Assembly (NCBI GenBank): GCA_903789615.1
Contig: CAIFEV010000005.1
Coordinates: forward strand, 62,001 to 126,000
Direction: 5' to 3'
DNA: 64,000 nt
Origin: an uncultured Lachnospiraceae bacterium
Lineage (GTDB): Bacteria; Bacillota; Clostridia; Lachnospirales; Lachnospiraceae
In this document: in pieces, positions 41,634 through 51,996 of the stretch
Numbering within the stretch: the stretch's first letter is position 1
How the letters are laid out: every line of letters starts with the position of its first letter
Program-made: the position numbers and the translations under genes
Notes under the pieces: generated by a model
The model's database searches: none
Seen by the model: the letters and a program-made list of their open reading frames with translations, nothing else
Told to the model about the DNA's origin: nothing

Positions 41634-44600
41634 CAATTCTTTCATCAGGGCAAATGAATAAATATATTTATACGAAGGCTCTCTGCCCGTCGCTTTCGCG
41701 AGCGCCTGCGCGTAAAGATCCAGCTGCACCCGGTAGCGCTCTGCAAGCTCTCTCTCGCCTTCCGGCCCCGCTTTCACCCGGTCCGTCTTGTAATCGACCA
41801 GATACAGCTCTCCTTCATATTCAAAGTAAAGGTCAATGACACCCTGCACGAGCTGCAGATCCTGCTCCCTGCCGCCTGCCCGGATATCTTCCGTATATTC
41901 TTTGCTCTGATCCTGTCCGCCGTACGGTCTCTCAAACAGAAACGGCTGTTCCCGGTGAAGCGTCCCCTCCCGGGCAGCCAGTGCGGCTTTTCTTCCGAGG
42001 TCTGTCGCAAAAAACGCCGCGATTTTGCTGTACTGCACGCAGTCAGCTGTATCCGGACTGATCTTTCCGTCCGCGAGCATCTGCTGTATCTGCTCTTTCA
42101 CCTGTTTCGGGCTATCCGCCCCGGTGAAGTCCAGCAGCTCCATGATCCGGTGATACGCCGTGCCCCGTGCCGGCGCGCTGTAGCGCTTCCGGCTCTGCAG
42201 AAAGCGCGGAACCGTGCGGTCTTCACCGGAACCGGAAGCCTCCCGGCGCGCCGCCTCTTTCAGGAAATCCGCCTCCGATCCGGCTCTCTCCTGCTGCTCC
42301 TCTTCAAACATCTGCCGCTTGATCTCGGACACCGACACCTTCGGCTTCTGCCGGCTCCGGAGCGGGAACGGATATCTCTGTCCTCTCCAGGAAGCCTCCT
42401 CTGCCGCGGTCCCATCATCCGTCACCTGTCTTCCCGGCAGCGCCACGGTTTCGCTGCGGCTCTCCGCAAACAGCTCCTCCGGTCTTTCCGTCATGACAAA
42501 GGGCGACTCTCCTCCCGCTTCCATGAGCGCCAGGACCTTTGGCATAACCAGGTCAAAGTAGTTTCTGCCCCCGAGCACACTCTGCGCGCTCCGCCTGCCG
42601 TTTAGTGACTGCTTTTTTGCGGCGTCCCAGCGGGTGATCGCGCCTTTTTTCTTTTCCTCAGCCGACCGTTTCACAGATCCGACCAGAATGAGCTTCTCTC
42701 TGGCCCGGGTCATGGCGACGTACAAAAGCCGCATTTCCTCACTCTTGTCCTCCGCCTCGCTCTGCCGCCTCACCGTGTTCCACAGCAGCCCGTCGCCCGC
42801 AGCCCGCCGCGCTTCATCCAGCGGCTTTAAAATCAGTCCGCCCTCTTTTGAAGCGGCCACCTTTGAATTCTCCGGGCCCGTCTTGTAGTCCTTGCCCATC
42901 TCCGCCACGAAGACGACCGGGAATTCCAGGCCCTTGCTCTTGTGGATCGTCATGATCCGCACGACGTCGTCATCCTCCCGGACAGCCGACCGCTCGCCAA
43001 GTGCTATCTCGTCCGAAGCCTGAATCTGCCCGATATAGCGCAGAAACTGAAACAGGCCGTGATACCCGGTCTTGTCAAAATCCGCCGCGTAGGCAAGCAG
43101 GCTGTCCAGATTGGCCGTGCGCCGTCTGCCGCCTTTAAGCGTCCCGGCATACCGGTAAAACCCGGTGTCGCATACCAGCTCCCACAGCAGGTCATGCACG
43201 GAGAGCACCCGCGAGTCCTCCCGCCAGCCACTGGTCTGCGTGACAAATGTACGGCACCGCTCAGACAGAGAGTCCGCAGGGGAAGCCTTCAGATCCGCCA
43301 GTTCCTGAAGCGACGTCCAGAGGAACTTGTCCTGCCGTCTCCTTTTCCCCGATTCTTTAGAAACGCGGCGGCCCGAGAGGCGGACTCTCGCCAGCTCGTC
43401 GGCCGAAAACCCGCCGAAGTACGAGAGCATCACCGCCGCCGCGGGGATATCCTGCAGCGGATTGTCGATGAGCTGCAGCAGATTCACGACCTGCTGGATC
43501 TCCCAGGCGGAAAAGAAGCCGCTCCGCGACTGGGCATAGCAGTCAATCCCGGCGTCCTCCAGTGTGCGCACGAAAACCGGTACCGACTGGGCTGCCGAGC
43601 GCACGAGCACCGCGATGTCCTTCTTTGCAATCGGCCGGTATCCGCCCGCATGTGCGTCGTAAACCTGGTACCCTCCCGCAAGCAGTTCGCGGATCCTTTC
43701 CGCGATAAGCAGAGCCTGCGCCTGCCGGCCTCCGTCGGTCTTTTCCGACGGGATCAGATACACCTCTGTTCTTCCCGCATCGCCGGTAAATGTCTTCCCC
43801 TCTTCCGGCAGCGGAGCCGTCTCGTAAGGCTTGAAACCTGGCGTGAGTGCCTCGCCCTCTTTGTAGTCCGTCCCGCCGGCCGCTTCAGACATGACGTCTG
43901 AGAACACGGCGTTGACCGAATCGATGACGGCTCGGCGGCTCCGGAAGTTGCGGTTTAACATGACTTTGGCAAAATCCGCCCCGTCTTCTGTATAGGTCCG
44001 GCTTTTCTGCGCGAAAAGCTCCGGGTCGGCCTGCCGGAACCGGTAGATGCTCTGCTTCAGGTCGCCGACCATCGTGATGTTGTTGCTTTCTCCCGCAAGC
44101 CGCGTGTGGCTCACGGCATTTAAAATCTCCTCCTGCAGCCGGTTACTGTCCTGATACTCGTCGATCAGGATCTCCCGGTACTGCCCGGCCAGCTCGTCCG
44201 CCGTCCGGGTGTATACGGTTTTTCCGTTCTCCCTGCGCGCCAGGATCTGCAGAGCCAGGTGCTCGATATCCGAAAACTCCAGCATTCCGCGCTCCGCCTT
44301 TGCTTCCCGGAAGCGCGCATCGAATTCCCTCGTGAGCTGCGCGAGCTTCTCAGCATACGGCCGCATCCTGCGCGCGTCTTTTGCTGCACTTTCAAGGTGC
44401 AGCCCCCCGTAAGCGTCTTCCGCCGCGCGGCACCTGTCAAGCCAGGCCGATACCTCTCCGGCCGCTGCCATGTCCGTGTTTTTCCCGGCACGCACGGACG
44501 CCTTGCGGAGCGGTTTTCCGGAAAGCACCGTCCGGATATCTTCCGGGCGTGACGCGGCAAGAAGTGCTCTGAGCCTGGCCTCGTGATCATCGACATTTTT

Positions 44601-45410
44601 CACGTATTTGCCAGCGCCGGGGCGCGCAAGCAGCAGCCGGATCGCGTCTGTCTGCGCAAGACATACCTTCGCCTCCTCCCGGACTGCCTTTAGTGCCTCC
44701 CGGACCGGCCCCCATAAGAGGAGCTGCTCTTCGCTTAGCAGGTACGCATCCGCACAGTGCGTGAGCCACACATCCGGCCACGCAAACGACTGGGCCGTCT
44801 TCCAGATCCCGGTGATACACTCCGCCAGTTTCCGGTCGTCCTTCCCGGCGCCGTAGAGCCTCGTGATGCGGCTGAAGCTGATTTCCTCCTCTGCCTGCCC
44901 CGACGCGGCTGAAGCGCCGGAATCCTCTGCAGCCGTCCCGGATTTTGCCGCCGCATCGGCCGCGTAGTGCTCCTCAAACATGGCGTCGAGCACGTCGGCG
45001 GCAAGCAGCGCGCTCTCGCTCTCGTCCGCGGTGTGAAAGCCGGGATCCAGTCCGATCTCCGTGTAGTGCTCGCGCACGAGCTTCAGACAGAAGCTGTCGA
45101 TGGTGCAGATCGGCGCATCCGGCAGGAGCCGAAGCTGTCGCCGCAGGATTTCACTCTCCGGGTTCTCACGCTGCATGGCCTGCAGACGGGTGCGCAGCCG
45201 CTCCTTCATCTCGGCCGCCGAGGCGCGGGTGAACGTCACGATGACCAGAGAATCGATGTCGCGCTGCTTCTGCGGATCGGGGTCGGTGATCTCGTCGATC
45301 ACGCGCTGCACCAGAACCGCGGTCTTTCCGGATCCCGCCGCCGCCGAGACAAGCAGGTTCCGGTCTCTTGTGTCAATGGCTTTTTGCTGTTCAGGCGTCC
45401 ATTCCGGCAT
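41625..45410 (-). CDS. addA: ATP-dependent helicase/nuclease subunit A
   Basis: The 1261-residue UvrD-family helicase has Walker A SAAAGSGKTAVL near residue 22, the motif II region LIDEYQDSN, GDLKQSIYRFRQADP, and a C-terminal RecB-type nuclease motif LVDYKTDRV. AddAB resects double-strand breaks for recombination and replaces RecBCD. The start at 45410 (MPEWTPEQQ) follows GGAAGGAGGAG; it overlaps the end of addB by 20 bp. A typical Firmicute addB-addA operon. Confidence 0.96.
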   Translation of the reverse strand: MPEWTPEQQKAIDTRDRNLLVSAAAGSGKTAVLVQRVIDEITDPDPQKQRDIDSLVIVTFTRASAAEMKERLRTRLQAMQRENPESEILRRQLRLLPDAPICTIDSFCLKLVREHYTEIGLDPGFHTADESESALLAADVLDAMFEEHYAADAAAKSGTAAEDSGASAASGQAEEEISFSRITRLYGAGKDDRKLAECITGIWKTAQSFAWPDVWLTHCADAYLLSEEQLLLWGPVREALKAVREEAKVCLAQTDAIRLLLARPGAGKYVKNVDDHEARLRALLAASRPEDIRTVLSGKPLRKASVRAGKNTDMAAAGEVSAWLDRCRAAEDAYGGLHLESAAKDARRMRPYAEKLAQLTREFDARFREAKAERGMLEFSDIEHLALQILARRENGKTVYTRTADELAGQYREILIDEYQDSNRLQEEILNAVSHTRLAGESNNITMVGDLKQSIYRFRQADPELFAQKSRTYTEDGADFAKVMLNRNFRSRRAVIDSVNAVFSDVMSEAAGGTDYKEGEALTPGFKPYETAPLPEEGKTFTGDAGRTEVYLIPSEKTDGGRQAQALLIAERIRELLAGGYQVYDAHAGGYRPIAKKDIAVLVRSAAQSVPVFVRTLEDAGIDCYAQSRSGFFSAWEIQQVVNLLQLIDNPLQDIPAAAVMLSYFGGFSADELARVRLSGRRVSKESGKRRRQDKFLWTSLQELADLKASPADSLSERCRTFVTQTSGWREDSRVLSVHDLLWELVCDTGFYRYAGTLKGGRRRTANLDSLLAYAADFDKTGYHGLFQFLRYIGQIQASDEIALGERSAVREDDDVVRIMTIHKSKGLEFPVVFVAEMGKDYKTGPENSKVAASKEGGLILKPLDEARRAAGDGLLWNTVRRQSEAEDKSEEMRLLYVAMTRAREKLILVGSVKRSAEEKKKGAITRWDAAKKQSLNGRRSAQSVLGGRNYFDLVMPKVLALMEAGGESPFVMTERPEELFAESRSETVALPGRQVTDDGTAAEEASWRGQRYPFPLRSRQKPKVSVSEIKRQMFEEEQQERAGSEADFLKEAARREASGSGEDRTVPRFLQSRKRYSAPARGTAYHRIMELLDFTGADSPKQVKEQIQQMLADGKISPDTADCVQYSKIAAFFATDLGRKAALAAREGTLHREQPFLFERPYGGQDQSKEYTEDIRAGGREQDLQLVQGVIDLYFEYEGELYLVDYKTDRVKAGPEGERELAERYRVQLDLYAQALAKATGREPSYKYIYSFALMKELLS

Positions 45411-48400
45411 GTGTGTCTCCTCCTTCCCCATTCCGCATTTCTTCCAGCTGTTCCTTCTCCTTCACATCCAGCGACAGGCGCGGGCGCATCCCGAGGCTCT
45501 CCGTGAAACCGCACACGCCTCCGTACGGGCAGTACTGACAGCTGAGGGTCGTCCCGGAGAGAATCGGCTTTACCCGGATGTCTCCGCCAAGAATCTCCCG
45601 GCCGATCCCGGCGGCCTTCTGCCTCGCCTTTTCCTCGAGATTCCGGAAATCCTCTGTCACGTAAAAATCAGAGCGCCCCGCAATCGACCCGTTGTGGTCC
45701 TTCACGTCCGTGGTTTCGGACTTTTCCACGTTGGCCCGCCCGCTCATATGATAGGCCTTTGCCTCTTCCCGCGCGAATGCCTCGTCAGAGGTGTCATCCT
45801 TCAGGTCCAGGATCGGATCGCTCAGATGAAAGTAGTGCACACCGGCGGGATAGACATGGGTCACGCCTGGCTCCATGGCCGCCTGCTTCTCCCCGGCTTC
45901 CAGATACATCAGAAGCTGAAGCTGCCTCCCGTCCATGATCTGGCCGAAGTCATACTTCGTGTTTCCGGTCTTGTAGTCCACGACCCGCACGTACGCATCT
46001 TCGCCCTCCCGGTACAGATCCACGCGGTCGACTTTGCCGGAGAAAAGCAGCTGTCTGCCGCCTTCCAGCGCAATCCGCTCGTGAAACGGCTGCTCAAAGA
46101 GAGCCGGCTGCAGGTCGCTGTCCTCCAGCTGCTTTAAGGCGGCTCTTGCCGAGCGCAGAGCCATCGCGCGGATTCTCTCCCCGGTCACTTTTCCGCGCTG
46201 GGTATCGGAAAAGCCATAGACACCGGCGTCTTTCATGACCGCCGTGTACGCACGCTCCACGCGCCGCTTCAGATCTTCTTCCGCTTCCGGGCCTGTCAGA
46301 TACGGACGCCCGGCCACGAGAAGACCGTCTGAGGCAAGTCCCTCAAACACCATCTGCATCACGGCGTGTGCGGCCGTACCAATGTCCGCTCCCGTGACAA
46401 GTGCCTCTTCCTTTTCCTCGAGCACCAGGCCGTACTGCAGGAAATAGCGGAACGGACAGGACGCGAAGCTCTCAAACGAGGACACACTGCCCGAGAGCCC
46501 GTCCGTGTACAGTGCATCCGCTATCCGTCCGGACAGGCTGTCCGGATGCGCCGCGCGCGGATCGTACCCTCTGCCCGGATCCGGAAAGAGCGCCAGAAGT
46601 GCACCCTCAGCTCTTCTTCCCCCTTCTTCTATTTCCCTGGCAGCATACATCTGCCGGATTTCCGAAAACAAAACGGAAGGCCTCTTTGTGCTCTCCGCTT
46701 CGTCGGAGACGGCGAAGCTCACATACAGTCTGTCAGAGGGCTGCGAGAGCAGAATATACAGATAAAAGCGCTCCTGCTGCAGGCGCTCCGGGCCGGATGG
46801 CGACAGCTCAATCGACTGGTCAGCGGCAAGAAGCCTCTCACGGTCCGCATCCGTCAGGATGCCGCCCGTCTGCCCTCTCTTCGGCAGGTTCTCGTCGTCG
46901 GCCCCGACGACAAAGAGCACCTTTACCGCATTCAGGCGGCTCCTCGTGATGTCGCCGACCGTGACGCAGTCTGCCGTCCCCGGAACAACGCCCGCCGTGA
47001 TGCCCTCCAGCGATGCCTCAAACAGCTCGGTAAATCCCTTGCGGCTCTCTGTCTGCTCCCCGAGCAGATCCACAATCCTGTCCAGGATCTGGCAGATCAT
47101 CCCGAAGAGCTGCCCGTATTCCTCCCCGCTGCCTGGCCTTCCGGCGAGCACCGCCAGCTTTTTCTCCGCCTCCGTCTGCACCAGAAATTCGTAGACCGCC
47201 GCCGCCTGGTCCCGCACCGTGGCGCCGTCTTTAAGCGCATCGTCAAGCACCGCCAGCGGCTTTACGATCTGAACCCGCAGAGCATTCAGCTTCGCCAGAC
47301 CCGGGTCAAGCCGGATATCGGCCACAGGTGCGACCGTGCGGTTTCTCTGCCCGCGCGTAAACGGCGCCTCCCATCTCTTCCGCCCGCGCACGCCCGTCGC
47401 CAGCGCGTAGTTTTCCAGCGCCGCGATCTCCTCCGCAGAAAGCACCTGGCCGTCCGCAAGCCCAGCCTCCTTCTGCTCTTCCTTCGTCAGGTCAAACATT
47501 CCGCTCTTTAAGTACCGGAAAAGCGACGCGTATGAAAATCCGTCCGAGACGACCTTCAGGGCGCTGCGGATAAACTCGATGAACGGATTGGCAAAGAGCG
47601 GCCGCCTGTCGTCGACAAATGCCGGCACCCCCGCCTCCCTGAACATCTGGGAAGCCAGAAGTCCGTACCCTTCCAGGTCCGGCGTCACGACCGCGATGTC
47701 GCAGTACCGGTAACCTTCCTGCCTGGTCAGCCGCACAATCTCATCGATTACAAGCCCCAGCTCGTGCTTTCTGTCCTCAAGCGCAAAGAGCCGCACGGCC
47801 CCGGTCTCCGGCGCCATCTGTGTTCTGCCCGGCCGCAGGAAGTGTGCGGACAGAAACGAAAGTTCCGGATTTGCGGCGTGACGCAGATCCCTGCCAAGGA
47901 CGATCTCCGGCATTTCCGGCACCCGCTCCCGGTCAGCCGCCTCCCGCATCCGGGCCAGAAACTGCTTGCTCATCGCAAAGAGCTCATCTTCCCGGATCAC
48001 CGACTCGTCTTCGTCTGCCGGCAGCGTCACGCTCACCGTGACGGACGGCGACAGGGAAAGGAAGTGTCCGAACAGCTCATACTGCACTGGTGTGAAGCCG
48101 GTGAAGCCGTCAAAGACAAGCGCGCTTTCCTTAAGCAGCACAGAGTCCGCAGCCGAGCGCGCGAGCAGCTGCAGGAGTTCCTCGGCGGTCGTGTAATTTT
48201 CCGACAGGCACTCTGCAAACCTGTCAGACAAAAGCGCGAGGTCCTTCGCCTTTAAAGCCGTCTGGCCTCCCTTTTTCTCAAGTGTACCCGCGGCCGCCAG
48301 AAGCTGCTCCGGGCGGATGCCGTACTGCGAGAGCTCCGAGAGGGCCGAGCGCATCTTGGCGACAAATCCCTGCCTGGTCTGCATGCCGGCAAAGTACGTG

Positions 48401-48711
48401 AGTTCCTTTTTATTTTCCTTCAGGATCCGCCGCACGATCAGGTTCTTGCCCGTGTCGTCCAGAATCTGCCCGCCGTTTCTCCCGACCTCGTCCAGGACCT
48501 TGTAGGCAAGCCGGTTAAAGCTGACAATCTCAAGATTCAGGATCGCGCCGCGGCTGCTTTCGTGCACGATCTGCCGCTCCACGGCCGCCGTGTTCTGCTC
48601 CGGCACGACAAAAAGCACATGCTGTCCGTTCTCTGCAAGTGCAAGCCCCCGGCGGATACACTCAGTTGTCTTCCCGCTGCCTGCGGGCCCGCGGATGATC
48701 TGAAAAGACAT
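45391..48711 (-). CDS. addB: ATP-dependent helicase/deoxyribonuclease subunit B
   Basis: The 1106-residue protein has Walker A GPAGSGKTTE (residues 8-17), a pseudo-helicase body, and a C-terminal nuclease domain whose Fe-S cluster cysteines are visible as CPFRYFLQYG and the terminal set CQYCPYGGVC. The nuclease core is in RVVDYKTGNTKYDF. It partners AddA, whose gene overlaps by 20 bp. AAAGGGAG precedes the ATG. Confidence 0.96.
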   Translation of the reverse strand: MSFQIIRGPAGSGKTTECIRRGLALAENGQHVLFVVPEQNTAAVERQIVHESSRGAILNLEIVSFNRLAYKVLDEVGRNGGQILDDTGKNLIVRRILKENKKELTYFAGMQTRQGFVAKMRSALSELSQYGIRPEQLLAAAGTLEKKGGQTALKAKDLALLSDRFAECLSENYTTAEELLQLLARSAADSVLLKESALVFDGFTGFTPVQYELFGHFLSLSPSVTVSVTLPADEDESVIREDELFAMSKQFLARMREAADRERVPEMPEIVLGRDLRHAANPELSFLSAHFLRPGRTQMAPETGAVRLFALEDRKHELGLVIDEIVRLTRQEGYRYCDIAVVTPDLEGYGLLASQMFREAGVPAFVDDRRPLFANPFIEFIRSALKVVSDGFSYASLFRYLKSGMFDLTKEEQKEAGLADGQVLSAEEIAALENYALATGVRGRKRWEAPFTRGQRNRTVAPVADIRLDPGLAKLNALRVQIVKPLAVLDDALKDGATVRDQAAAVYEFLVQTEAEKKLAVLAGRPGSGEEYGQLFGMICQILDRIVDLLGEQTESRKGFTELFEASLEGITAGVVPGTADCVTVGDITRSRLNAVKVLFVVGADDENLPKRGQTGGILTDADRERLLAADQSIELSPSGPERLQQERFYLYILLSQPSDRLYVSFAVSDEAESTKRPSVLFSEIRQMYAAREIEEGGRRAEGALLALFPDPGRGYDPRAAHPDSLSGRIADALYTDGLSGSVSSFESFASCPFRYFLQYGLVLEEKEEALVTGADIGTAAHAVMQMVFEGLASDGLLVAGRPYLTGPEAEEDLKRRVERAYTAVMKDAGVYGFSDTQRGKVTGERIRAMALRSARAALKQLEDSDLQPALFEQPFHERIALEGGRQLLFSGKVDRVDLYREGEDAYVRVVDYKTGNTKYDFGQIMDGRQLQLLMYLEAGEKQAAMEPGVTHVYPAGVHYFHLSDPILDLKDDTSDEAFAREEAKAYHMSGRANVEKSETTDVKDHNGSIAGRSDFYVTEDFRNLEEKARQKAAGIGREILGGDIRVKPILSGTTLSCQYCPYGGVCGFTESLGMRPRLSLDVKEKEQLEEMRNGEGGDTHAGMDA

Positions 48712-48752
48712 GCTCTCTCCCTTTACAGTCTCTGATACTCATAAATTCACAT

Positions 48753-48797
48753 GAAAGGAAAAGGCGCAGAAACTGAAAAACTTTCAGTCTCCGCGCC
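48753..48797 (-). terminator. Terminator of hisS
   Basis: On the minus strand GGCGCGGAGACTGAAAG pairs with TTTCAGTTTCTGCGCC, followed by TTTTCCTTT. It lies 35 bp after the hisS stop codon and 42 bp before addB. Confidence 0.85.
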
Positions 48798-48831
48798 CTC
48801 CTTGCAGGACGGAAGCCCTTACTGGCCTCCG

Positions 48832-50082
48832 TCAGGCTTCCTCAAAAAATTTCGGCTCTTCGTCTCTGCCCACAAACAGGAACCCGTCATACCCGTGTTC
48901 CTGCATATGCTTCAGGAACTTGCCCGTCTTCTTCGGCTGAATATACAGCGAGGCGATGTATCCGGCCTCGCGCAGCTGTCTGGCCTTTTTGACCGCCCCG
49001 GTGAGCTCTCCCTCCGGGTACAGGACGACGATCTTCTTTCCCGCCTCCGGGATCTTCGCGCCCTTCTCCTTTAAGATCGAGAAGATGCGCTCAAAACCGA
49101 TCGAGAATCCGACCGCCGGAACCTGTGTGCCGAGGAACTTGCCGGCCAGGTTGTCGTACCGGCCGCCGCCGGCGATCGCCCCTTTGAAATCGATGCTCTC
49201 GATCTCAAACACCGTACCGGTGTAATATCCCTGCCCGCGCACGAGTGACAGATCAAAGTCAATGGCGAATTTCCCGTCGGACAGCTCATTTACTTTGTCG
49301 ATGATATAGCTCACACTCTGTGCCGGTGCCGGATCGGAAAGCATACCGGAAATTTTTTCAAGCGAGAAGTCCCCCGCCGAAAGGCTGCCGAGGAAACGGG
49401 AGATAGCTCCCTCATCAAACTGTTTGCCTTTCAGTTCCGCGATAACACCTTCCGCTCCGATCTTGTCCATCTTGTCAAAGCTGATGCAAACCGAATCCAG
49501 CTGATCCTCCTGAAAGCCGAGGCTGAGGAGAAACGCGCGCAGCAGCCGTCTGTCGTTGATGCGCACGCGGAAGTTCTTCATGCCGATCGCAAAAAGTGCC
49601 TCCGTCGTGGTCAGAATCAGCTCCACCTCCGAGTCAGGCGAAGAAGATCCGAAGATATCGATATCGCACTGGACGAACTCTCTGAGTCTTCCTTTCTGCG
49701 GTCTCTCGGCGCGGTACACGCGGTCCATCTGGATGCACTTCACCGGGCTTGGCAGATGATCCCTGTTGTTCGCGTAGTAGCGGGTCAGCGGCAGCGTCAG
49801 GTCATAGCGCAGCCCCATGTCCGCCAGGTCATTGTCCCGCGTGACCCCCGCCGCCAGCGCCTTGTCAAGCTTGTCGCCGCGTTTGAGGATCTTGAAGATA
49901 AGGTTCAGGTTGTCGCCGCCGTCGGACTTGTCCAGGTTTTCGATGTCCTCGATGATCGGCGTGATGATGTGCTCGAACCCATTTTCCGTATATACATTGA
50001 GGATCCTTCGCTGCAGGTAGTCGCGCAGCTGCGCCTCCTGCGGGAGATAGTCATTGGTCCCCTTTACTGGTGTAATTTTCAT
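48832..50082 (-). CDS. hisS: Histidyl-tRNA synthetase
   Basis: The 416-residue class II synthetase has the N-terminal GTNDYLPQE, motif 2 in MDRVYRAERPQKGRLREFVQCDID, the histidine A motif LVRGQGYYTGTVFE and the C-terminal anticodon domain. It lies 21 bp after purD without a terminator between, so it is probably the last gene of the purE-M-N-D transcript. Confidence 0.97.
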   Translation of the reverse strand: MKITPVKGTNDYLPQEAQLRDYLQRRILNVYTENGFEHIITPIIEDIENLDKSDGGDNLNLIFKILKRGDKLDKALAAGVTRDNDLADMGLRYDLTLPLTRYYANNRDHLPSPVKCIQMDRVYRAERPQKGRLREFVQCDIDIFGSSSPDSEVELILTTTEALFAIGMKNFRVRINDRRLLRAFLLSLGFQEDQLDSVCISFDKMDKIGAEGVIAELKGKQFDEGAISRFLGSLSAGDFSLEKISGMLSDPAPAQSVSYIIDKVNELSDGKFAIDFDLSLVRGQGYYTGTVFEIESIDFKGAIAGGGRYDNLAGKFLGTQVPAVGFSIGFERIFSILKEKGAKIPEAGKKIVVLYPEGELTGAVKKARQLREAGYIASLYIQPKKTGKFLKHMQEHGYDGFLFVGRDEEPKFFEEA

Positions 50083-50103
50083 GCGTGTAAAAACCTTCTG
50101 TCT

Positions 50104-51381
50104 TTATTCTGCCTGGTCGATGGAGGCGGCGATGTCGTGGCGCATGTACTTGTTCTCAAAGGTAACCCATTCGGTCGCCTTGTACGCGTTGGCACGCGCC
50201 TCGTGCAGGTCTTTTCCGAGCGCCGTCACATCGAGGACACGCCCGCCATTGGTCACAATTTCGCCTTTGTCGTTAAACTTCGTCCCGGCGTGGAAGCAGT
50301 AGTAGCCTTTCCTTCCCTCGAAGTTTTCCAGACCGTGAATCGGATACCCTTTTTTATAGGAGACAGGATATCCGTCGCTTGCCAGAACGACGGTCACGCA
50401 CGCCTCATCCGAAAAACGCAGGTCCACTTTGTCCAGCGTCCCGTCGATACAGGCTTCAAATACGTCGACGATGTCATTCTCAAGGCGCGGCAGAACGACC
50501 TGTGCCTCCGGGTCGCCGAAGCGCGCGTTGTACTCCAAGACCTTTGGTCCTTCTTCCGTCAGCATCAGGCCGAAGAAGATGACACCCTTGAACTCACGGC
50601 CCTCGGCGCGCATCGCGTCGACAGTCGGCTGATAGATGTACTTCCTGCAGAAGGCGTCCACCTGTGGCGTGTAGAACGGGCTCGGTGAAAAGTTGCCCAT
50701 ACCGCCGGTATTAAGTCCCTGATCGCCGTCCTTTGCGCGCTTGTGATCCTGCGCGGAGGACATGATCCTGATCGTCTTCCCGTCAACAAAGGAGAGAACC
50801 GAAATCTCGCGGCCGGTCATGAATTCCTCGATGACCACGTTGTCGCCGGACGCTCCGAACTTGCGGTCCACCATCAGCTCGTCTACACCGGCAAAAGCCT
50901 CTTCTTTTGTCTTGCAGATGAGAACACCCTTGCCGAGCGCCAGGCCGTCCGCCTTTAAAACGATCGGATAGCGGCTTGACTCCAGATATGCCCTCGCTTC
51001 CTCAGGCGAGTGCACCGTCGTATACCCGGCCGTAGGGATGTGGTACTTCTTCATCAGCTCCTTGGAAAATGCCTTCGAACCCTCGAGAATAGCCGCATTC
51101 TTTCTGGGGCCGAATACGCGCAGGCCTCTTTTCCCGAAAACATCCACAATGCCGCCGACCAGCGGATCGTCCATACCGACAACCGTCAGGCCGATGTCAT
51201 TTTTTTTTGCAAAGTCAGCCAGCCTGTCAAATTCCATCGGGCCGATATCCACACACTCCGCGACAGACGCGATCCCCGCGTTTCCCGGCGCGCAGTAAAT
51301 CTTGTCCACTCTGGCGCTCTGCGCCAGCTTCCAGCAGATGGCGTGCTCACGGCCGCCCCCGCCGACAACAAGAACCTTCAT
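50104..51381 (-). CDS. purD: Phosphoribosylamine-glycine ligase
   Basis: The 425-residue ATP-grasp enzyme has MKVLVVGGGGREHAICWKL at the start, LKADGLALGKGV and FNARFGDPEAQ-like motif (YNARFGDPEAQVVLPRLEND). It joins glycine to phosphoribosylamine, the second step of purine synthesis. AAAGGAG precedes the ATG. It follows purN by 21 bp. Confidence 0.97.
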   Translation of the reverse strand: MKVLVVGGGGREHAICWKLAQSARVDKIYCAPGNAGIASVAECVDIGPMEFDRLADFAKKNDIGLTVVGMDDPLVGGIVDVFGKRGLRVFGPRKNAAILEGSKAFSKELMKKYHIPTAGYTTVHSPEEARAYLESSRYPIVLKADGLALGKGVLICKTKEEAFAGVDELMVDRKFGASGDNVVIEEFMTGREISVLSFVDGKTIRIMSSAQDHKRAKDGDQGLNTGGMGNFSPSPFYTPQVDAFCRKYIYQPTVDAMRAEGREFKGVIFFGLMLTEEGPKVLEYNARFGDPEAQVVLPRLENDIVDVFEACIDGTLDKVDLRFSDEACVTVVLASDGYPVSYKKGYPIHGLENFEGRKGYYCFHAGTKFNDKGEIVTNGGRVLDVTALGKDLHEARANAYKATEWVTFENKYMRHDIAASIDQAE

Positions 51382-51402
51382 TTTCTTCTCCTTTAGACGT
51401 AC

Positions 51403-51996
51403 TCAGATCTCACCGTTTGCGATCATATCGATGGCCTTCGGCAGAATGATCCACTCCGCCTGCTCCATCACGCGCTTCTGCAGAATCTCGGGCGTGTCGC
51501 CCTTCTCAACGTAAACCGGCTTCTGCAGGATGATCTCGCCGTGGTCGACATCCTCGTCCACAAAGTGAACGGTCGCGCCGGTAACCTTGACCCCCCGCGC
51601 AAGCGCCGCCTCGTGCACCTTCAGGCCGTAGTAGCCTCTTCCGCAGAAGGACGGAATGAGAGACGGGTGGATGTTGATGATCCTGCGCGGAAACGCCTTC
51701 ACAACCGCCTCCGGTATGCGGACCAGATACCCGGCAAGGACGATCAGATCCGGCGCGAGCTCCAAGAGCTTGTCAAGAAGCCCCTCGTTAAACGCGTCCC
51801 GGTCCGGGTAACTTTTCGGGGAAATCGTAATGGCCGGAACTCCCGCTTTTTTAGCTCTTGTGAGCGCATACGCGCCCTCGTTGTTGCTGATGACTGCCGT
51901 GATCTTCGTGTTCCGGATCGTGCCGTCTGCCACACCGTCCAGGATGTGCTGCAGATTCGTGCCGCCGCCCGAGACACAGACGACTACCTTCAGCAT
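51403..51996 (-). CDS. purN: Phosphoribosylglycinamide formyltransferase
   Basis: The 197-residue PurN has [10 protein letters not shown] near residue 10, the catalytic [12 protein letters not shown] region and [10 protein letters not shown]. It transfers a formyl group from 10-formyl-THF to GAR. The ATG overlaps the purM stop by 7 bp, showing coupling. Confidence 0.97.
   Translation of the reverse strand: MLKVVVCVSGGGTNLQHILDGVADGTIRNTKITAVISNNEGAYALTRAKKAGVPAITISPKSYPDRDAFNEGLLDKLLELAPDLIVLAGYLVRIPEAVVKAFPRRIINIHPSLIPSFCGRGYYGLKVHEAALARGVKVTGATVHFVDEDVDHGEIILQKPVYVEKGDTPEILQKRVMEQAEWIILPKAIDMIANGEI

Noticed and set aside
48712-50103. T-box leader for hisS
   Set aside because: Only 21 bp separate purD and hisS, too short for a T-box.
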